Shown here in pieces: positions 1 to 11,457 of a stretch of DNA of 64,000 nucleotides; positions within the stretch are counted from its first letter, which is position 1, and each line of letters opens with the position of its first letter. Under the pieces are notes generated by a model. It had not been told where the DNA came from. It ran no database searches and was given only the letters and a program-made list of their open reading frames with translations. Source of the stretch: Coriolopsis trogii. Its lineage: Eukaryota > Basidiomycota > Agaricomycetes > Polyporales > Polyporaceae. Where the stretch lies: the NCBI GenBank assembly GCA_020543525.1, contig JAHYIO010000023.1, positions 310,001 to 374,000 on the forward strand, read 5' to 3'. The translations under genes were made by a program, and so were the position numbers.

Positions 1-120
1 GATAAATCCGTTGAGCAACCCCCCGCGACCCCGCACTTCGCGACAACGCGGACTCCTGAGGGTCGGGGAGGGTGTTCATTCGACACTGAAGGGACGCGTC
101 TCGATTCTCGGCCATTTACC

Positions 121-1968
121 ATGACTTCTTTGCTCGTACGGAACGCGAAGCTTGCTTGCATGAGCCCGGTTGCGCGGCGGCGCACCCTCCAACGGTCACG
201 ACTTCTCAACACCGACTCCGTACCCGCGCATGGCATACCCCCTCCTCTGCAAGGCATCAAGGTTCTGGACCTGACGCGCGTGCTGGCGGGCCCCACGGCG
301 ACGATGCTGCTCGCGGACTTGGGAGCGGACGTCATCAAAGTGGAGGAGGTCTCTCGAGGTGACGATACCAGTGAGCTCTCCTTTCGTCGCGTCGATGGCC
401 GGACGGTCGTACGCGTCCATTGGCGTTCTAGGAGCTGACCCTTGGTATTTGCTGTGAGGATCGTGGTATCCCCCTGCTGCACCGCTGTCCCCCGACGCGC
501 CTGAGGAGGCGTCCCATCTGCCCCCGGAGTCTGCGTACTTTCTCGCCGTTAACAGGAACAAGAGGTCGATCACGGTGAACTTCAAGGAGCCGGAGGGGCT
601 CGCGATTGTACAGAATCTCGTGAAGCAGGCGGATGTGTTGGTGGAGAACTTCGTGTCGGGGAAGCTGGCGCAGATGGGTCTGGGGTGGGAGGATTGTCGC
701 AAGCTCAATCCGCGACTTGTGTATGCGAGTGTTACTGGTGCGTTTGCATCTTCGCTTTCGTCCTCGCTGCATGGGAACGGCACTCAGGGATCATGTCGGT
801 CTACAGGGTACGGCCAAACAGGTCCATTTGCTAAAGCTGCCGGATACGATGTCATCGTTGAGGCTGAAGCGGGCCTCATGCATATGTGAGCATTCATGCG
901 TCGTTTTGTAGGTGTCATGCCTGAGACGCGTTTGGCAAGAACTGGAGAACCGGATGGCCCGCCCTGCAAAGTCGGCGTAGCTGCGACAGATATCGCGACG
1001 GGCCTGTACACGCACGGTGCGATCATGGCCGGCCTCCTGTCAAGAGCCAGGACCGGCGAAGGCGTCTGGATCGACTGCAACCTGTTTGAGTCGCAGGTAC
1101 ATGTCCATCTGCCTCGGACGTATCATAACGCGCTCATGTTGCATAGCTTGCAGGCCTCGCGAACATCGCATCGAACTACCTCATCGCCGGGCAGGAGGGG
1201 TCGAGGCATGGCACGTCCCACCCTTCCATCGTCCCATACCAGGTCTTCCCTTGCAAAGACGGGTTCATCATGATCGGGGCCGGAAACGACAAGCAGGTCC
1301 GTTCCTAACGGGCAGCCGGGCAGCTTCATCCTCCTCCTCGAGCGCGGAGCTGACCGAACGCACGCTTGCAGTTCAGACTCTTCGCCGAGCGCATCCTGGA
1401 AAGACCCGACTTACCCGCGGATCCGAAGTTTAGCACCAACAAGGCGCGAGTGGCGAATAGAGCGGAGCTCGTATCCCTCATCACGGAGACGCTCCAGAAG
1501 AAGGACCGGGACCATTGGATTGAGAAGCTCACAGGATTGGGGTATGCGTCGTGTTCGCTCTTCTCTGGTTCCGAGCTCTTGCTCACATTACTTCATGAAG
1601 CGTGCCGTTCGGTCCCATCAACAATATTCGACAGACCTTTGCCCACCCGCAAGTGGCGACACGTCAGATGGTGTCCGAGGTGGAGGTGCGTCGGCGATGG
1701 AACAGTTCAACCTTGGAGTCAGGTCTTGATATTGCTGTAGCATCCGCGGGCCGGAAAGATCAAGCTTGTCTCTCCTGCGGTGACATACAATGGGAAGAGA
1801 ATGCCGATTACAAGACCGCCGCCCTATCTGTCACAGCATACGAACGAGGTGTGTATTCTGGTGCTTCGCCTGCGATACTTTGGCTGAGCTTGCTCCACCT
1901 AGGTTCTGGAGGAGCTAGGCTACACTAGCGAGGAAGTAGCTCGACTTAGGGAGAAGAAGATCATTTAG
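121..1968 (+). CDS. Family III (CaiB/BaiF) CoA-transferase, probably mitochondrial
   Basis: This looks like a formyl-CoA/succinyl-CoA-type transferase that moves CoA between carboxylic acids. By family resemblance the nearest human relative is SUGCT (glutarate metabolism), but the substrate is inferred. The core opens with [14 protein letters not shown] and [12 protein letters not shown], which are hallmark motifs of the family. Then follow [23 protein letters not shown] and [12 protein letters not shown] across short introns. Later exons give [24 protein letters not shown] and GAGNDKQ, and the end is [19 protein letters not shown] followed by TAG at 1966-1968. The first intron joins GDDT to RSW in phase (acceptor just before 470). 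The start at 121 gives a basic, Ser/Leu/Arg-rich N-terminus ahead of the domain, consistent with a mitochondrial presequence. All exons read without frameshift. The exact exon edges between 890 and 920 are less certain. Confidence 0.9.
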
Positions 1969-2773
1969 CGCAGCTAGATGATGCATTGATGCCCTCTTCG
2001 AGATTTCGGCCGCGGTCTCGTACATACGACCAATAATAGGCAATCCGAGCGTGTTACGTCATAGCCCTGCGCAGCGTAGGTTGAGTTGTGCCCGTGCAAG
2101 CTCACAATCATCTGTCATCGCCGCTGCATCCCCCATATCCCGACTACTTATATGGACTGAATATAGATGTCGACATCACCGGTTGGGCCGACGAATTTCT
2201 CCAATGTATCAGTGTTCATCCGCTATCAGGTCACGCTCGTAAGGGTTTGGGCAATCTTTCCCCTCACTGTCTTGCGTACTTCTCACTGCATGTCGAGATA
2301 CCTTCCTACCGAGATGTGAGTTTGGTCTCTCGGATGGGTCGCACAAGTGTCATGCTGATGAATCATGTCTACGTAAAGATGCCCCGATCCTTGGTATTAC
2401 TGTCCCTCGAAGACGACAACGAGGCGAGGATGGCTCTCGCACAGCCCCCTCTCCGCCACAAAGGGCATCGCCTATATCTGTTTCGCAACTTCCTCTTTCG
2501 CTTGCGGATATCACCTTCACCGTTCTCACTCCTGTAGCTGGTTTACATTCCTCTCCCGCTGTTCATCATTCCGCTGCGAAGCACCGAGAACATCAAAAGA
2601 TGGGTCCATTCTTCCCCTGACGTACAGTGCCACGGCATTCGTCCAAGGGTCATAGGTTATGGCGGTCCCTATGAAGCGCTATGACCGCGTTCATCGCCCT
2701 CTGCCCTCTACTTTCATTACCTGTCATTCCTCCTCTCCGCCACATTGAACTCAAACTCGTCACTAACGACAAA
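1969..2773. other. Intergenic stretch, no recognised gene
   Basis: About 800 bases lie between the CoA-transferase stop and the first arrestin-like gene. Open frames exist here (for example 2088-2537 on +), but none shows a recognisable domain or a convincing splice structure. It probably holds the terminator of the upstream gene and the promoter of the downstream one. Confidence 0.4.
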
Positions 2774-4534
2774 ATGCCCCATCCATTCGCGATCCCTCCT
2801 ATGCGTCGTCCACAGTCTATGTTCTCCTTGCGGACCCGATCTACCTCACCGGACCGCCACAAGACGCCTGACCGCGGCAAACGCGAGCCCATAGCAGCCC
2901 CACCTCCCGTACCTCCCATGCCTTCCGTCATTCCGCTAGGGAGGCTCGTTCCCAATCGGCCCCTGACTCAATATCCGTGTTCGCGGGTCAATTCATCGGG
3001 GCATTATGTCAAGCATTCCAGCAAGCTGACGCTCCTGCTCAGTGGGCAACGGGAGGGTGCATGCGAGCCGGCGTACTCGAACGGAGATACGATCGAGGGG
3101 ATCTTGGCTATCGCACGTCCGTCTGGTGTGCTTGCGGTAGACGTCAAGGTACGTGGCGTTCGTGTTCCACAAGCATTGGGTGCATGTCTCATTCGCGCAA
3201 GGTGGAGGGTACTATCAAAATCGAAGAGATTGGCGGCGGAGGCTCTTCGACTGTGAAGACCATCGACGAGAAGATATACTGCTGGATGGCATCGAGCCAC
3301 GGCCTGTTCCCGCCACGAGCGTCGTTCCGTTACGCCCTACCTACCACATACCGCGACCCAGCGTCCGAGAAGGAGTACCCGCTACCCCCGACATTCGACG
3401 AAGACCTGCATGGGATCCCTGGCTTCACGGTCGAGGTGGCGTACGCGGTCGTTGTGAATTTGTCCCTTGTGAGGGAGGCATCAACTTTGTGGCGCGGGGT
3501 GAGCAAGTGGGTTTGTTCCCCCGTCGAATCATCCCCGGGCGGCGGTGCTGATGATTACATCGAACTATCGCGACCCTGCAGCGTCCGAGTGCCCTTCCGC
3601 TACACCCACCGTACACGGCCACTCTTACCAGGCCCGTTCCCTTGCAATCCTCGGCCGTCACCCAATCGGCCGCGCACCCTCTTCGTTTTCCAGATGACAT
3701 CCCCGCGCGGTGACGCGCCCAACGTCAAAGTACATGTGCGTCTTACAGGCTGTGCTCTCACATTGCGCGAACCTGCGGTGCTGACACGGACGTGGCGTAT
3801 TCGCACCGCACAGGTGTACCTGCCCTCCTCCCCAATCTGCTGCCACTCGGAACCCATCCCGTTCCACGTCACGCTCCTCGCGGACGAGATGACGCTGGAG
3901 CCGTTCGGGGAGTACCGGCCGATGCCGTCGTCGTTCCTGCCCCTGGAGCCGTCGACGTCGAACACGTCGTGCGAGAGCGTGCAGCACCACCTCGCGGCGC
4001 GCAAGGGCGCGCACAGGCACAAGTGTCCGCTGCGGATCGAGGTGCAGCGGCGGACGGTCGTGGACTCGGGCAGCCTGGGCGCTGCGCTGACGCTCGCGCC
4101 TTTCTTCTCCCGGAGGAAGCTCGAGGCCGTCCGGGGCTTCCGGGAGGGCGAGGAGAGCGGGTCGAGCGCGGGGTCGAGCGCGGCGCTGTCTGTGAGCGAG
4201 AGGAGCTACATTCACCGCACGCAGCCGATCGGACATGGGGTCGTGCATAACGTGAGGAGGAGCAGGGACTCGGTGGTGTGGTCTGGGGCGATTATCATCC
4301 CTACGACGGGGCCGGGATTCAGTGGGGGGTTCGAGGTGAACGGATTGAGGGTGACGGTGAGTAGCATCCTTTTCTTTCTGGCGCTGGTGTTCTCGGGGGC
4401 ATGTAGTGGTCGCCTTGTCCCTGTAGCCTGTGAGGTACAGGGTCACGATGACCTCTCCGGTGCCTGTCTACTATGCGCAAGGCTACGTACAAGACGGCAA
4501 GGTACCGATTTGTCGGGCACATCGAGACTGTTAG
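2774..4534 (+). CDS. Arrestin-like protein (first of a tandem pair), divergent
   Basis: This is a probable arrestin-fold protein; in fungi such proteins often act as adaptors for ubiquitination or traffic of membrane proteins. The evidence is line-by-line resemblance to the gene at 5882. Exon 1 ends in a block (KLTLLLSGQ, GDTIEGILAIARP, VLAVDVK) that matches the second gene's NVSLRLFAQ, GSAVEGEVTVAR, TAVEVK, with the intron at the same place (donor 3149, acceptor before 3202). Exon 2 has VEGTIKIEEIGGGGSST and EKEYPLPPTFDEDLHGIPGFTVEV. Further on come a VPFRY...TRPLLPGPF block and QVYLPSSPICCHSEPIPFHV, again paralleled downstream. The N-terminal ~100 residues are Pro/Arg/Ser-rich. The start at 2774 is chosen over in-frame 2681. 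The C-terminal exon is uncertain: splicing near 4355-4420 gives a stop at 4532-4534, while reading through would end at 4566. Confidence 0.6.
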
Positions 4535-5881
4535 CCCCGCTTGCCTGCGTCACTGGGTGCAATTAACTGCACCTGGTACATGCGCAGCTTCAGGATAGCC
4601 ATGGGTTTACGGTTATTACTTCTGCATGACATCGGGGGGCCTGGGAGTGCATTCGCACGTCAGGCTATGATTTCCCACCGTCGTGCAGCTCGACACGGGT
4701 GGCCATATACATTGTGGCTGGATGACAGGGTAGCGCGCAGTGGTGCGAGTAGCCGCTGCGCAGTGTCGCCACCGCTCGCACAGGTGAACACGATGCAACT
4801 GAATTGCCGCAATCCAGAGCGCATAAATCTTTTAGACGCTACAGGATGCTGACCACCTGCTTTCTACGAACAGGACAGCATCGTGCTCTCGATAGATCCG
4901 CCGTCCGGATGCCGTGGACACTATGCAGCTCTGAACGAGAGCATACCGGTGCGGCTGACTTCGGACTCGGTCAAATCAAATGTTGGCGTACAGATCTCGA
5001 GTGACTGAACTCACAGTGCCATGCAATGCATTGATATCTCTGGGCTCGTTGCGGAGCGTTGACTGACTTTACGTTATGAATAATGGACAACACCGGAGTT
5101 ATTTGGAGGACATCACTGTATTGACTAGCGAGCGTGTACTTACAATAATTGTATCCCGTGGATTTGAAGCTGTTGACAGGGATCCTGCATAGCGCAAGAG
5201 AGAGGGGTGGCTATTAGTGACTCACGAGAGGATGCGCGTCTCAGATGCTGTGCCGGCGGCCTCCTTGTGTTCCTCCACATGCTCGCATCCTTCGGTTGAT
5301 GCATCCCTCCCTTCCACTCCTTCTCCGTCGGCCGATGCATGCGGTCCTCGTCCACCCATCCTCCGCGCAATACCCAGCATGCATTGTGTGCGATAGACTT
5401 TCTCGTGAACCCGCAGGTGTCACGATCGGCCGCGGATCCATGCCGCAAGGCTGCGTCAACGCTATCAATCCCAACTCTAACCCTCTTCCGACGCGGCGCT
5501 CTGTAGCCAAGGATCGGTCTACCCGTGGGCCCATTTACCAAGCATATGCCGCGCACGCCACAGGCAGGGTGAGATAGCGAGCGTTCAAACATATCCCATC
5601 AGACCCCGAGCCCTCCCCACGCGAGTCCACGACCGGTGCACAGCGCACGTCCATATGCCACCGACCGCTCTGAGCCTCTGGCCGGTCACGGAGTGCTTCC
5701 CGTCTGGTTCTTAGTCACCAATGCGGCCTAAGACTAATATTGTCTCAAAAGTCTCCCCACCGCCATCCGTCCCCCGCGCACGCAGTCGGTCGCCATACAT
5801 ACGTCCCTACCGTCCTCCACTTATCGCTCTCGCTCTCGCTCTCACCCTCGTGTCCGTCTGCCACTCACCGCTACCACGAAC
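4535..5881. other. Intergenic stretch between the two arrestin-like genes
   Basis: About 1.35 kb without a supported gene. Open frames on both strands around 5140-5590 overlap each other and carry no recognised domain. The last ~100 bases are pyrimidine-rich and probably form the 5' leader of the next gene. Confidence 0.4.
5825..5843 (+). repeat. CGCTCT hexamer microsatellite in a pyrimidine-rich 5' leader
   Basis: Three tandem copies of CGCTCT lie about 40 bases before the ATG of the second arrestin-like gene. CT-rich leaders are common just upstream of fungal start codons and often mark the transcription start region. Confidence 0.6.
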
Positions 5882-7602
5882 ATGTCGACGACGAGTCTAC
5901 CGAGCTACGCGCCGCCGCCTCCCTTCGTGCGGAGCCCGACGTACACGGCGGAGCCGCAGGCGTACGAGCACCGACTGGCGCTGAACCGGCCGGCGCGGAG
6001 GCCGTCGGGGAACTTTGTGAAGCAGGCGAAGAACGTGAGCCTCCGGCTGTTCGCGCAGGAGGACAACGCGAGCCTGCCCGTCTACGGCTGTGGGTCCGCC
6101 GTCGAGGGCGAGGTGACGGTCGCGCGGGTGGAAGGTGTGACGGCGGTCGAGGTCAAGGTGCGTTTGCCGTTCTGGCGGAGGTCGTGTGGGTTTTCCGATT
6201 CCGATTCGAATGGGTTTTTTCTTTCTTTGCTGGGACAGATCGAGGGCAGCTTGCGCTTGCGCGAGGTGGCGGAGGGGGGCACGACGACGTACAAGCTTTG
6301 CCTGGACAAGCTCACTCTGTGGAGCAAGGAGGCGGCGGACCCGGAGCCGTGTCCGACATCGCTGAGCTTCAGTCTGACGCTCCCGACGACGTTCTCTGAT
6401 GACAAGGATACATATGTGAGCGACGGAGCTACCTTTGTCTGGTGTTCGTGGCCTGACTGCAGGAGGATGTTCGGTAGCCGTTGCCGCCTACGCACGATGT
6501 GCATCTGTCCGGGGTGCCCGGCTTCAATGCGACGATAGAGTACAGTGTGAGTGCGACAGCTGTGAAGAGCAAGGCCCCGAGTCTACTCGCCAAACTTGGC
6601 GGCGGGTACGTATTCTGGACTTGTCCAGCTGGTGGAGGAAGGGACTGATCGTTCATCTCAGCTCTGTCTCGACGCCTTTCCTATACCATCCGCGATCTCG
6701 TCCGGCCGTGCCGCTCCCAGCGCCCATGCGACAGACATTCGACACATCTAGGCTGTCGGAGAACCCTGAATGGCGTGCTTGGGAGGCGACCATGAAGGCG
6801 CGGGTGTCGGGCGGGAAGGACATCCTCTGCCAGGTGCGTCCCGTCTTACGGTCTTTATGTCTTGGCTCATAACTGACATACTGCGCTAGTTGTATCTGCC
6901 TGCGTCGCGGGTGTACAGCATCACCCAGTCGATCCCATATCATGTCGTGTTCAGCTCGTCGGCGTTCTCGCTGGCCGCGTACTTGCCGTACGGACCGACC
7001 GCGACGATCCTTGCGCCGAACAAGCAGTTCACGAGGATCAGAGTGCTGCGTCAGTCTACGGTCGATGTGCGGTATGTTGCTGCCGGGAATGAATGCTTGG
7101 TGAGTGTACGCGAGCGCTGATGTGGATATATGCGGTCGGATAGGAACTCTATGGTCTTGGGGACGAAGACGGATATCTGGCGTGTGGACACGATCGGCGA
7201 GGGCGAATTCAGGCACTCGGTGAGCGCGTTGACGCTGCGCCGCGGGGTCCGGTGTGACTCACGTCTTTGTGCCACTAGGGTGACGGTCCGGACTGGCTGT
7301 GCTTCAGTGGGGAGATCCGCATCGACCCGCAAGTCAAGGTCGGAGGGTTCAAGGCCAGCGGCCTGACTGTGAAGGTGCGTGCGGATTGCTGCCGTGTACA
7401 GCAGGGTGCTGACGGTCGGTCTGCCTGATAGGACTTTATCGAGCTGACGATGCAGCCTCCGGACCCGTCCAAGGCGCCGTTCAGCGAGATGCGGCTGGTG
7501 GTGCCTATCCGGCTGACGACGGACCCGTGGTCAGAAGAGGGCCTGATGCTGGCTATTGCGGACGACTTCTCTGGGCCGGCTACGCCTGAGGAGAGGTCAT
7601 AG
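5882..7602 (+). CDS. Arrestin-like protein (second of a tandem pair)
   Basis: This is a probable alpha-arrestin-type adaptor. The ATG at 5882 follows a CT-rich leader and gives MSTTSLPSYAPPPPF. LPSY at residues 6-9 fits an LPxY/PY motif of the sort that recruits Rsp5-type ubiquitin ligases. The N-terminal arrestin-like half runs through NVSLRLFAQ, VEGEVTVARV, then after an intron IEGSLRLREV and YKLCLDKLTLWS. The C-terminal half has VSTPFLYHPRSRPAVPLP, QLYLPASRVYSITQSIPYHV, RVLRQSTVDVR, HSGDGPDWLCFSGEIRIDP and GGFKASGLTVKDFIELTMQPP, ending ATPEERS and TAG. Splicing is clean through about seven short introns. It differs from its upstream neighbour mainly in lacking a long N-terminal extension and in keeping a regular second domain. 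The role in transporter turnover is inferred from the family. Confidence 0.82.
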
Positions 7603-8391
7603 CGATACGTGGACCACCTGTGCTTGCAAGACGCCGGCATGGGGGATGCGTGGGCATATACAAACACGAACCGCCTGTCGCTGTCCACCCTTGTGAATAA
7701 TAGCATCAGAATTTCAGACTTGGCGGGCCGCGGCTGAGGCGTGGGGGTCTACATACAAGGTGAGCAGGCTCGTCAACCTTATTCTCGGAGGTATGTCTTT
7801 CTTTGGAGGCCGGCACATGTGCAGGCACGGGATCGCGTGTGGTAAACGCCCTGATGATTGTCACGCGGGACCGAGCTTGGAGAAAGTTTGGCGGCGATGG
7901 GGAGAGGTGCGTATATACGACAAGCGGGGATCGGCAGGAGCGGTTTGTGCGCACTTGCAGGCTGTGACCGGGCACAGGGCAGGTCAGTGGAGGAGGGAAC
8001 GCGACGGGCGAGACAAAGTCTATCGCGATTGGCAGAGCCTATTCGGGCGGGCTGTGGCAGGCTGAGGCTGAGGCTGAGGCTCGTGTGACCTGCGAATGTT
8101 TTGGGAAGAAGAAGGGCGGGCTTGCCGAGAATGTTGTCACCCGGTCACCGGCTGGTCACTGGATGGAGTGGCGACGAACATCACACTGCACGTTTGGCCG
8201 AAGCTTACATGGGCGACAAGCAGCGACGGAGGCTTCTAGGGTGACACTCCCTGTTCATCCGGGCCCTGTTCTCCTCGCCCTATATAAGCTTCCTTGCCTC
8301 TCTCTCCCGCACCATCCACCACCGCTCATCCTATCCCCCTCTCCCATACCGGGCACGAGGCCTTCCTTGGGCAACAGACTAGCGTTCCCGA
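7603..8391. other. Intergenic stretch with the GH30 promoter
   Basis: About 790 bases with no supported gene. The distal part holds only short open frames. The last 120 bases carry a TATA box and a pyrimidine-rich leader serving the glucanase gene. Confidence 0.5.
8281..8288 (+). promoter_or_regulatory. TATA box of the GH30 gene
   Basis: TATATAAG lies 104 bases before the ATG at 8392 and is followed by a CT-rich tract (CTCTCTCCC). The spacing and context fit a classical core promoter of a regulated, highly expressed secreted-enzyme gene. Confidence 0.7.
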
Positions 8392-11021
8392 ATGCGTATT
8401 TCCACCATTGTCTCCGTCGTGACCTTCGCGACCCCGATATTTGCTCAGCAAATCTACGACATTGTGAGCGCCTCCTACCAGCATCCGTATAGTTGTTGCT
8501 GAAAGCGCATCATACGCATCGTTCAGTGGTCGACAACATGGGACAGGTCAAAGCTGTTCACCTACACGAACCTCTCCCCCAATCCGATCAACTTTGGCTC
8601 ACCAGGAGCGATCGGCCAGGCAGACATCGTCATCACCGACGATTCCACCTTCCAATCAGTCTGGGGATTTGGAGCTTCTTTGAGTGAGTTCCGTTGCCAT
8701 GCTGCACGTCCGATACGGCGCATATAGTGCGTCATGCTGACTGCTGCGCACGTAGCCGACTCTTCTGCGCTGATCCTCAACAATCTAAAGGTCTGTTCTA
8801 ATTCCGTCGTCCTAAGCGGTCCCGAGAGCGGAGGCAGTAGCGTTCCGTGCTAAACGTCACCTGGGTGCACACAGAACAGGGACTCGGACAACTATTGGCA
8901 GCTCCTCAACTACCTCTTCGACCGTGCGTCCTCTCTTTGGCAACAGTGCATGCTTCGCGTGGCAGACGCCTCTCATCACCTGTTTTGTGCTTTTCACAGC
9001 GACGGACGGCGCGAACTCCGCGGGCTTTTCTTATTTGCGCATTCCCCTGGGAGCGTCGGACTTTTCTGCCAACGGTGCGCATATGTCCCCCGTGCACGCT
9101 AGCTTCCTTGACAGACCGCTCACACCGCGCCGCTGCAGTGTATAGTTTCGATGACGTCAGCGGTGATACGGCTCTCAACAGCTTCAACATCAACCGCGCG
9201 CCGTCGTACCTGTTCTCGGTCCTCAACGACATCCGGAGTATCAACGACCAGCTCCGCATCCACATTCTGCCTTGGTCGCCTGTGAGTTAATGTTACGTTG
9301 GCGTTGGATACCGTGGGTGCAATCTGACGCGTGACACAGCCAGGATGGATGAAGGACTCTGGGACGATGAACGGAGGCAACTTCCTCTCCCAGTACACGA
9401 GCACATGTGAGTATACGTCAAGGTGTCACTTGGCGTATGACTGACTTGGCATGCAGATGCGAATTACCTCCTGAAGGCTCTCCAAGGCTTCAAGAGCAAG
9501 GGTGTCTCGATCTATGCCATCAGCATCCAGGTCAGTAACGTCAAATGACGGTGTCGTTCACTCTTATGCTGACATTTGGCGCATCGATGAGGTAGAATGA
9601 GCCAGAGAACAGCAATCCAACTTACCCGACGTGCAAGATCTCGGCCTCACAAGAGGCTCAGATCGGGATTGCGCTTCGAAACCTCATGGACTCGAACGGC
9701 TTCTCGGGCACAAAGATCATTGGATACGACCACAACTGGAACGACGCTGGCGGTTATCCTATTCAGCTGGTCGGTCGTCATATTGGCTGCTCATCTGCTG
9801 TATATGCTCACGCTTGAGCCGTACGTTGTACAGATGCAGCAAGCATCTAGCGCCTTCGCGGGTGTCTCTTTCCATTGCTACAGTGGCAGCGTGAGCCAGC
9901 AGGACACTTTCCACAGTGCTTATCCTCAAAAGGAGATCTACTTCACCGAGTGCTCTGGGACTCAGGGCAGCGACTGGTGGAGCGACATCAAGGTACGCTC
10001 TTCAGATAACCTACGGTTGCCGCCGTGGCTAATATCCTTGACTACAGTGGTACATGGACAATCTGTGAGTGGTGTGACCTGATGAACCGCAGGCCGTGCG
10101 CTCGTTCTGACACGTCGCACAGCTTTATCGGAGCCATCGAGCACAACTCCCACAACGGCCTCATGTGGAACCTAGCCCTCGATGGGAACGGCAGCCCGAA
10201 GCTGCCAGGCACCAGTAGCTGCGGAACACCATGCCGCCCCGTCGCCACCGTGAACAGTGACGGGAGCTGGAGCGTCAACCAGGAGTGTACGTGCCATTTT
10301 CCCATATAATATTGTGACCGAGAGCTTCGACCGCTGACTGAGCATTCACTTTTTTCTGCTGCTGCTTCATTATCCCCTCTTTGTGCCGTGTCACCCCACA
10401 CCCCCTCGCGACGGCTCACGCGCGATGCAGTCTACGCGATGGCACAAGCCTCGAAGGCTATCCTTCCTCGTGACGCCGGCGGCCCTTGGGGCAAGCGCAT
10501 CAAGGTCAGCGTCGGCGGCAGTCTCAACTGGGGCCTTCGCGTCGGGGCGTACGTAACGGGCCGAGTCAAGTCCTCGGACTGGCTTCGGTACTCGCTCGTT
10601 GTTCTCAACTGGTGCGTTCGCGTTCGCCGTCTTCCTCCCTTCCTCTGTGATCGGACCCAGTCCTCATCTTCTATGCGCGGGGTCGTGCCTCGATGCTGAG
10701 TATCTTTATCTGGACTTTTCCAGGGACGACCGCCCGAACGGGTCCTGGGACCCGCAGCCGGTGCAGACGACGATCGAGTTCCGCGGGATGCAGGCGACGT
10801 ACACTTTCCCTGTGGGCGTCACCACTCTGTGGTGGTACGCGCCGAATGAGGGCCATTCATTCGGAGGGGCGGCGAATGCGACCGTTGGCTTCGGGGAGGC
10901 GGGTGCCGAGACGGTGGCGTTCGAGGAGGAGACTGATGCTGAGGGATTCAGGGAGGCTTACGCGGAGATGGGGAACGAGCAGGTGCCGCTGTCCAGGTTC
11001 GGGTTCCGCAAGAACTTGTGA
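8392..11021 (+). CDS. Secreted GH30 glycosidase, endo-beta-1,6-glucanase-like
   Basis: This is a secreted enzyme expected to cut beta-1,6-glucan in fungal cell walls; GH30 subfamily 3 is my best guess. The first exon encodes a signal peptide (MRISTIVSVVTFATPIFAQ, cleavage likely after the last Ala). The intron after IYDI joins in phase to WSTTWDRSKLF. Family motifs follow: FQSVWGFGASLTDSSA, SYLRIPLGASDFS, ILPWSPPGWMKDSGTMNGG, then SIQNEPENSNPTYPTC carrying the acid/base Glu (NEP). EIYFTECSGT carries the nucleophile Glu. GAIEHNSHNGLMWNLALD and LRYSLVVLNWDD lead into the C-terminal beta-sandwich, which closes at TTLWWYAPN. An acidic extension of about 50 residues (FEEETDAEGF...) then runs to the TGA at 11019-11021. 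There are about a dozen short introns. The tail after WWYAPN is longer than I expect for the family. Confidence 0.94.
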
Positions 11022-11457
11022 GCGAGGGTGAGGGGTGCCTTTCCGGATCTAATCGAGGGTGTATCCCGACTTCTCATACCCCTTCTTGCATCTTTCTCTC
11101 TCATCGTATCCAGATACATACTGTAGCGTTAAACGCATGAGGCCGACTCACGCGCCGACATCGAAACACGCCATGATCTTACGACTCTCATGACTATCTA
11201 TCTACGTAACGACGTCTGGGTGTAGTAGCATACATGACACGTTGGGAATAGTAGTGCATCACTGCACGACGGAGCATATGCATCCACGGTTGGTTGGCGC
11301 TCACTGTTGTGTGGCCCAGGAGGATTTTGCCGCCGAAAGAAAGGACGCGTTTGGGCGCTCGCTCCCTCGCGTGCCATACGCGCGACGCGACGCGTTTCTC
11401 TCCCAGCTTCCTCCTCCTCTATCACGCTAGCGCTCCTAGTCAATCGTCCCTGGAAGA
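11022..11457. other. Intergenic stretch, nothing recognised
   Basis: About 430 bases between the GH30 stop and the NSE3 start. It holds a CT-rich leader just before the NSE3 ATG and otherwise no supported feature. Confidence 0.4.

Noticed and set aside
3658..4446. 262-codon minus frame opposite the first arrestin-like gene
   Set aside because: Arg/Pro/His-rich shadow frame without a domain; the plus strand has paralogue support.
2977..4566. A single 529-codon open frame read as one exon
   Set aside because: It runs through probable introns; comparison with the gene at 5882 shows that only parts of this frame are exons.
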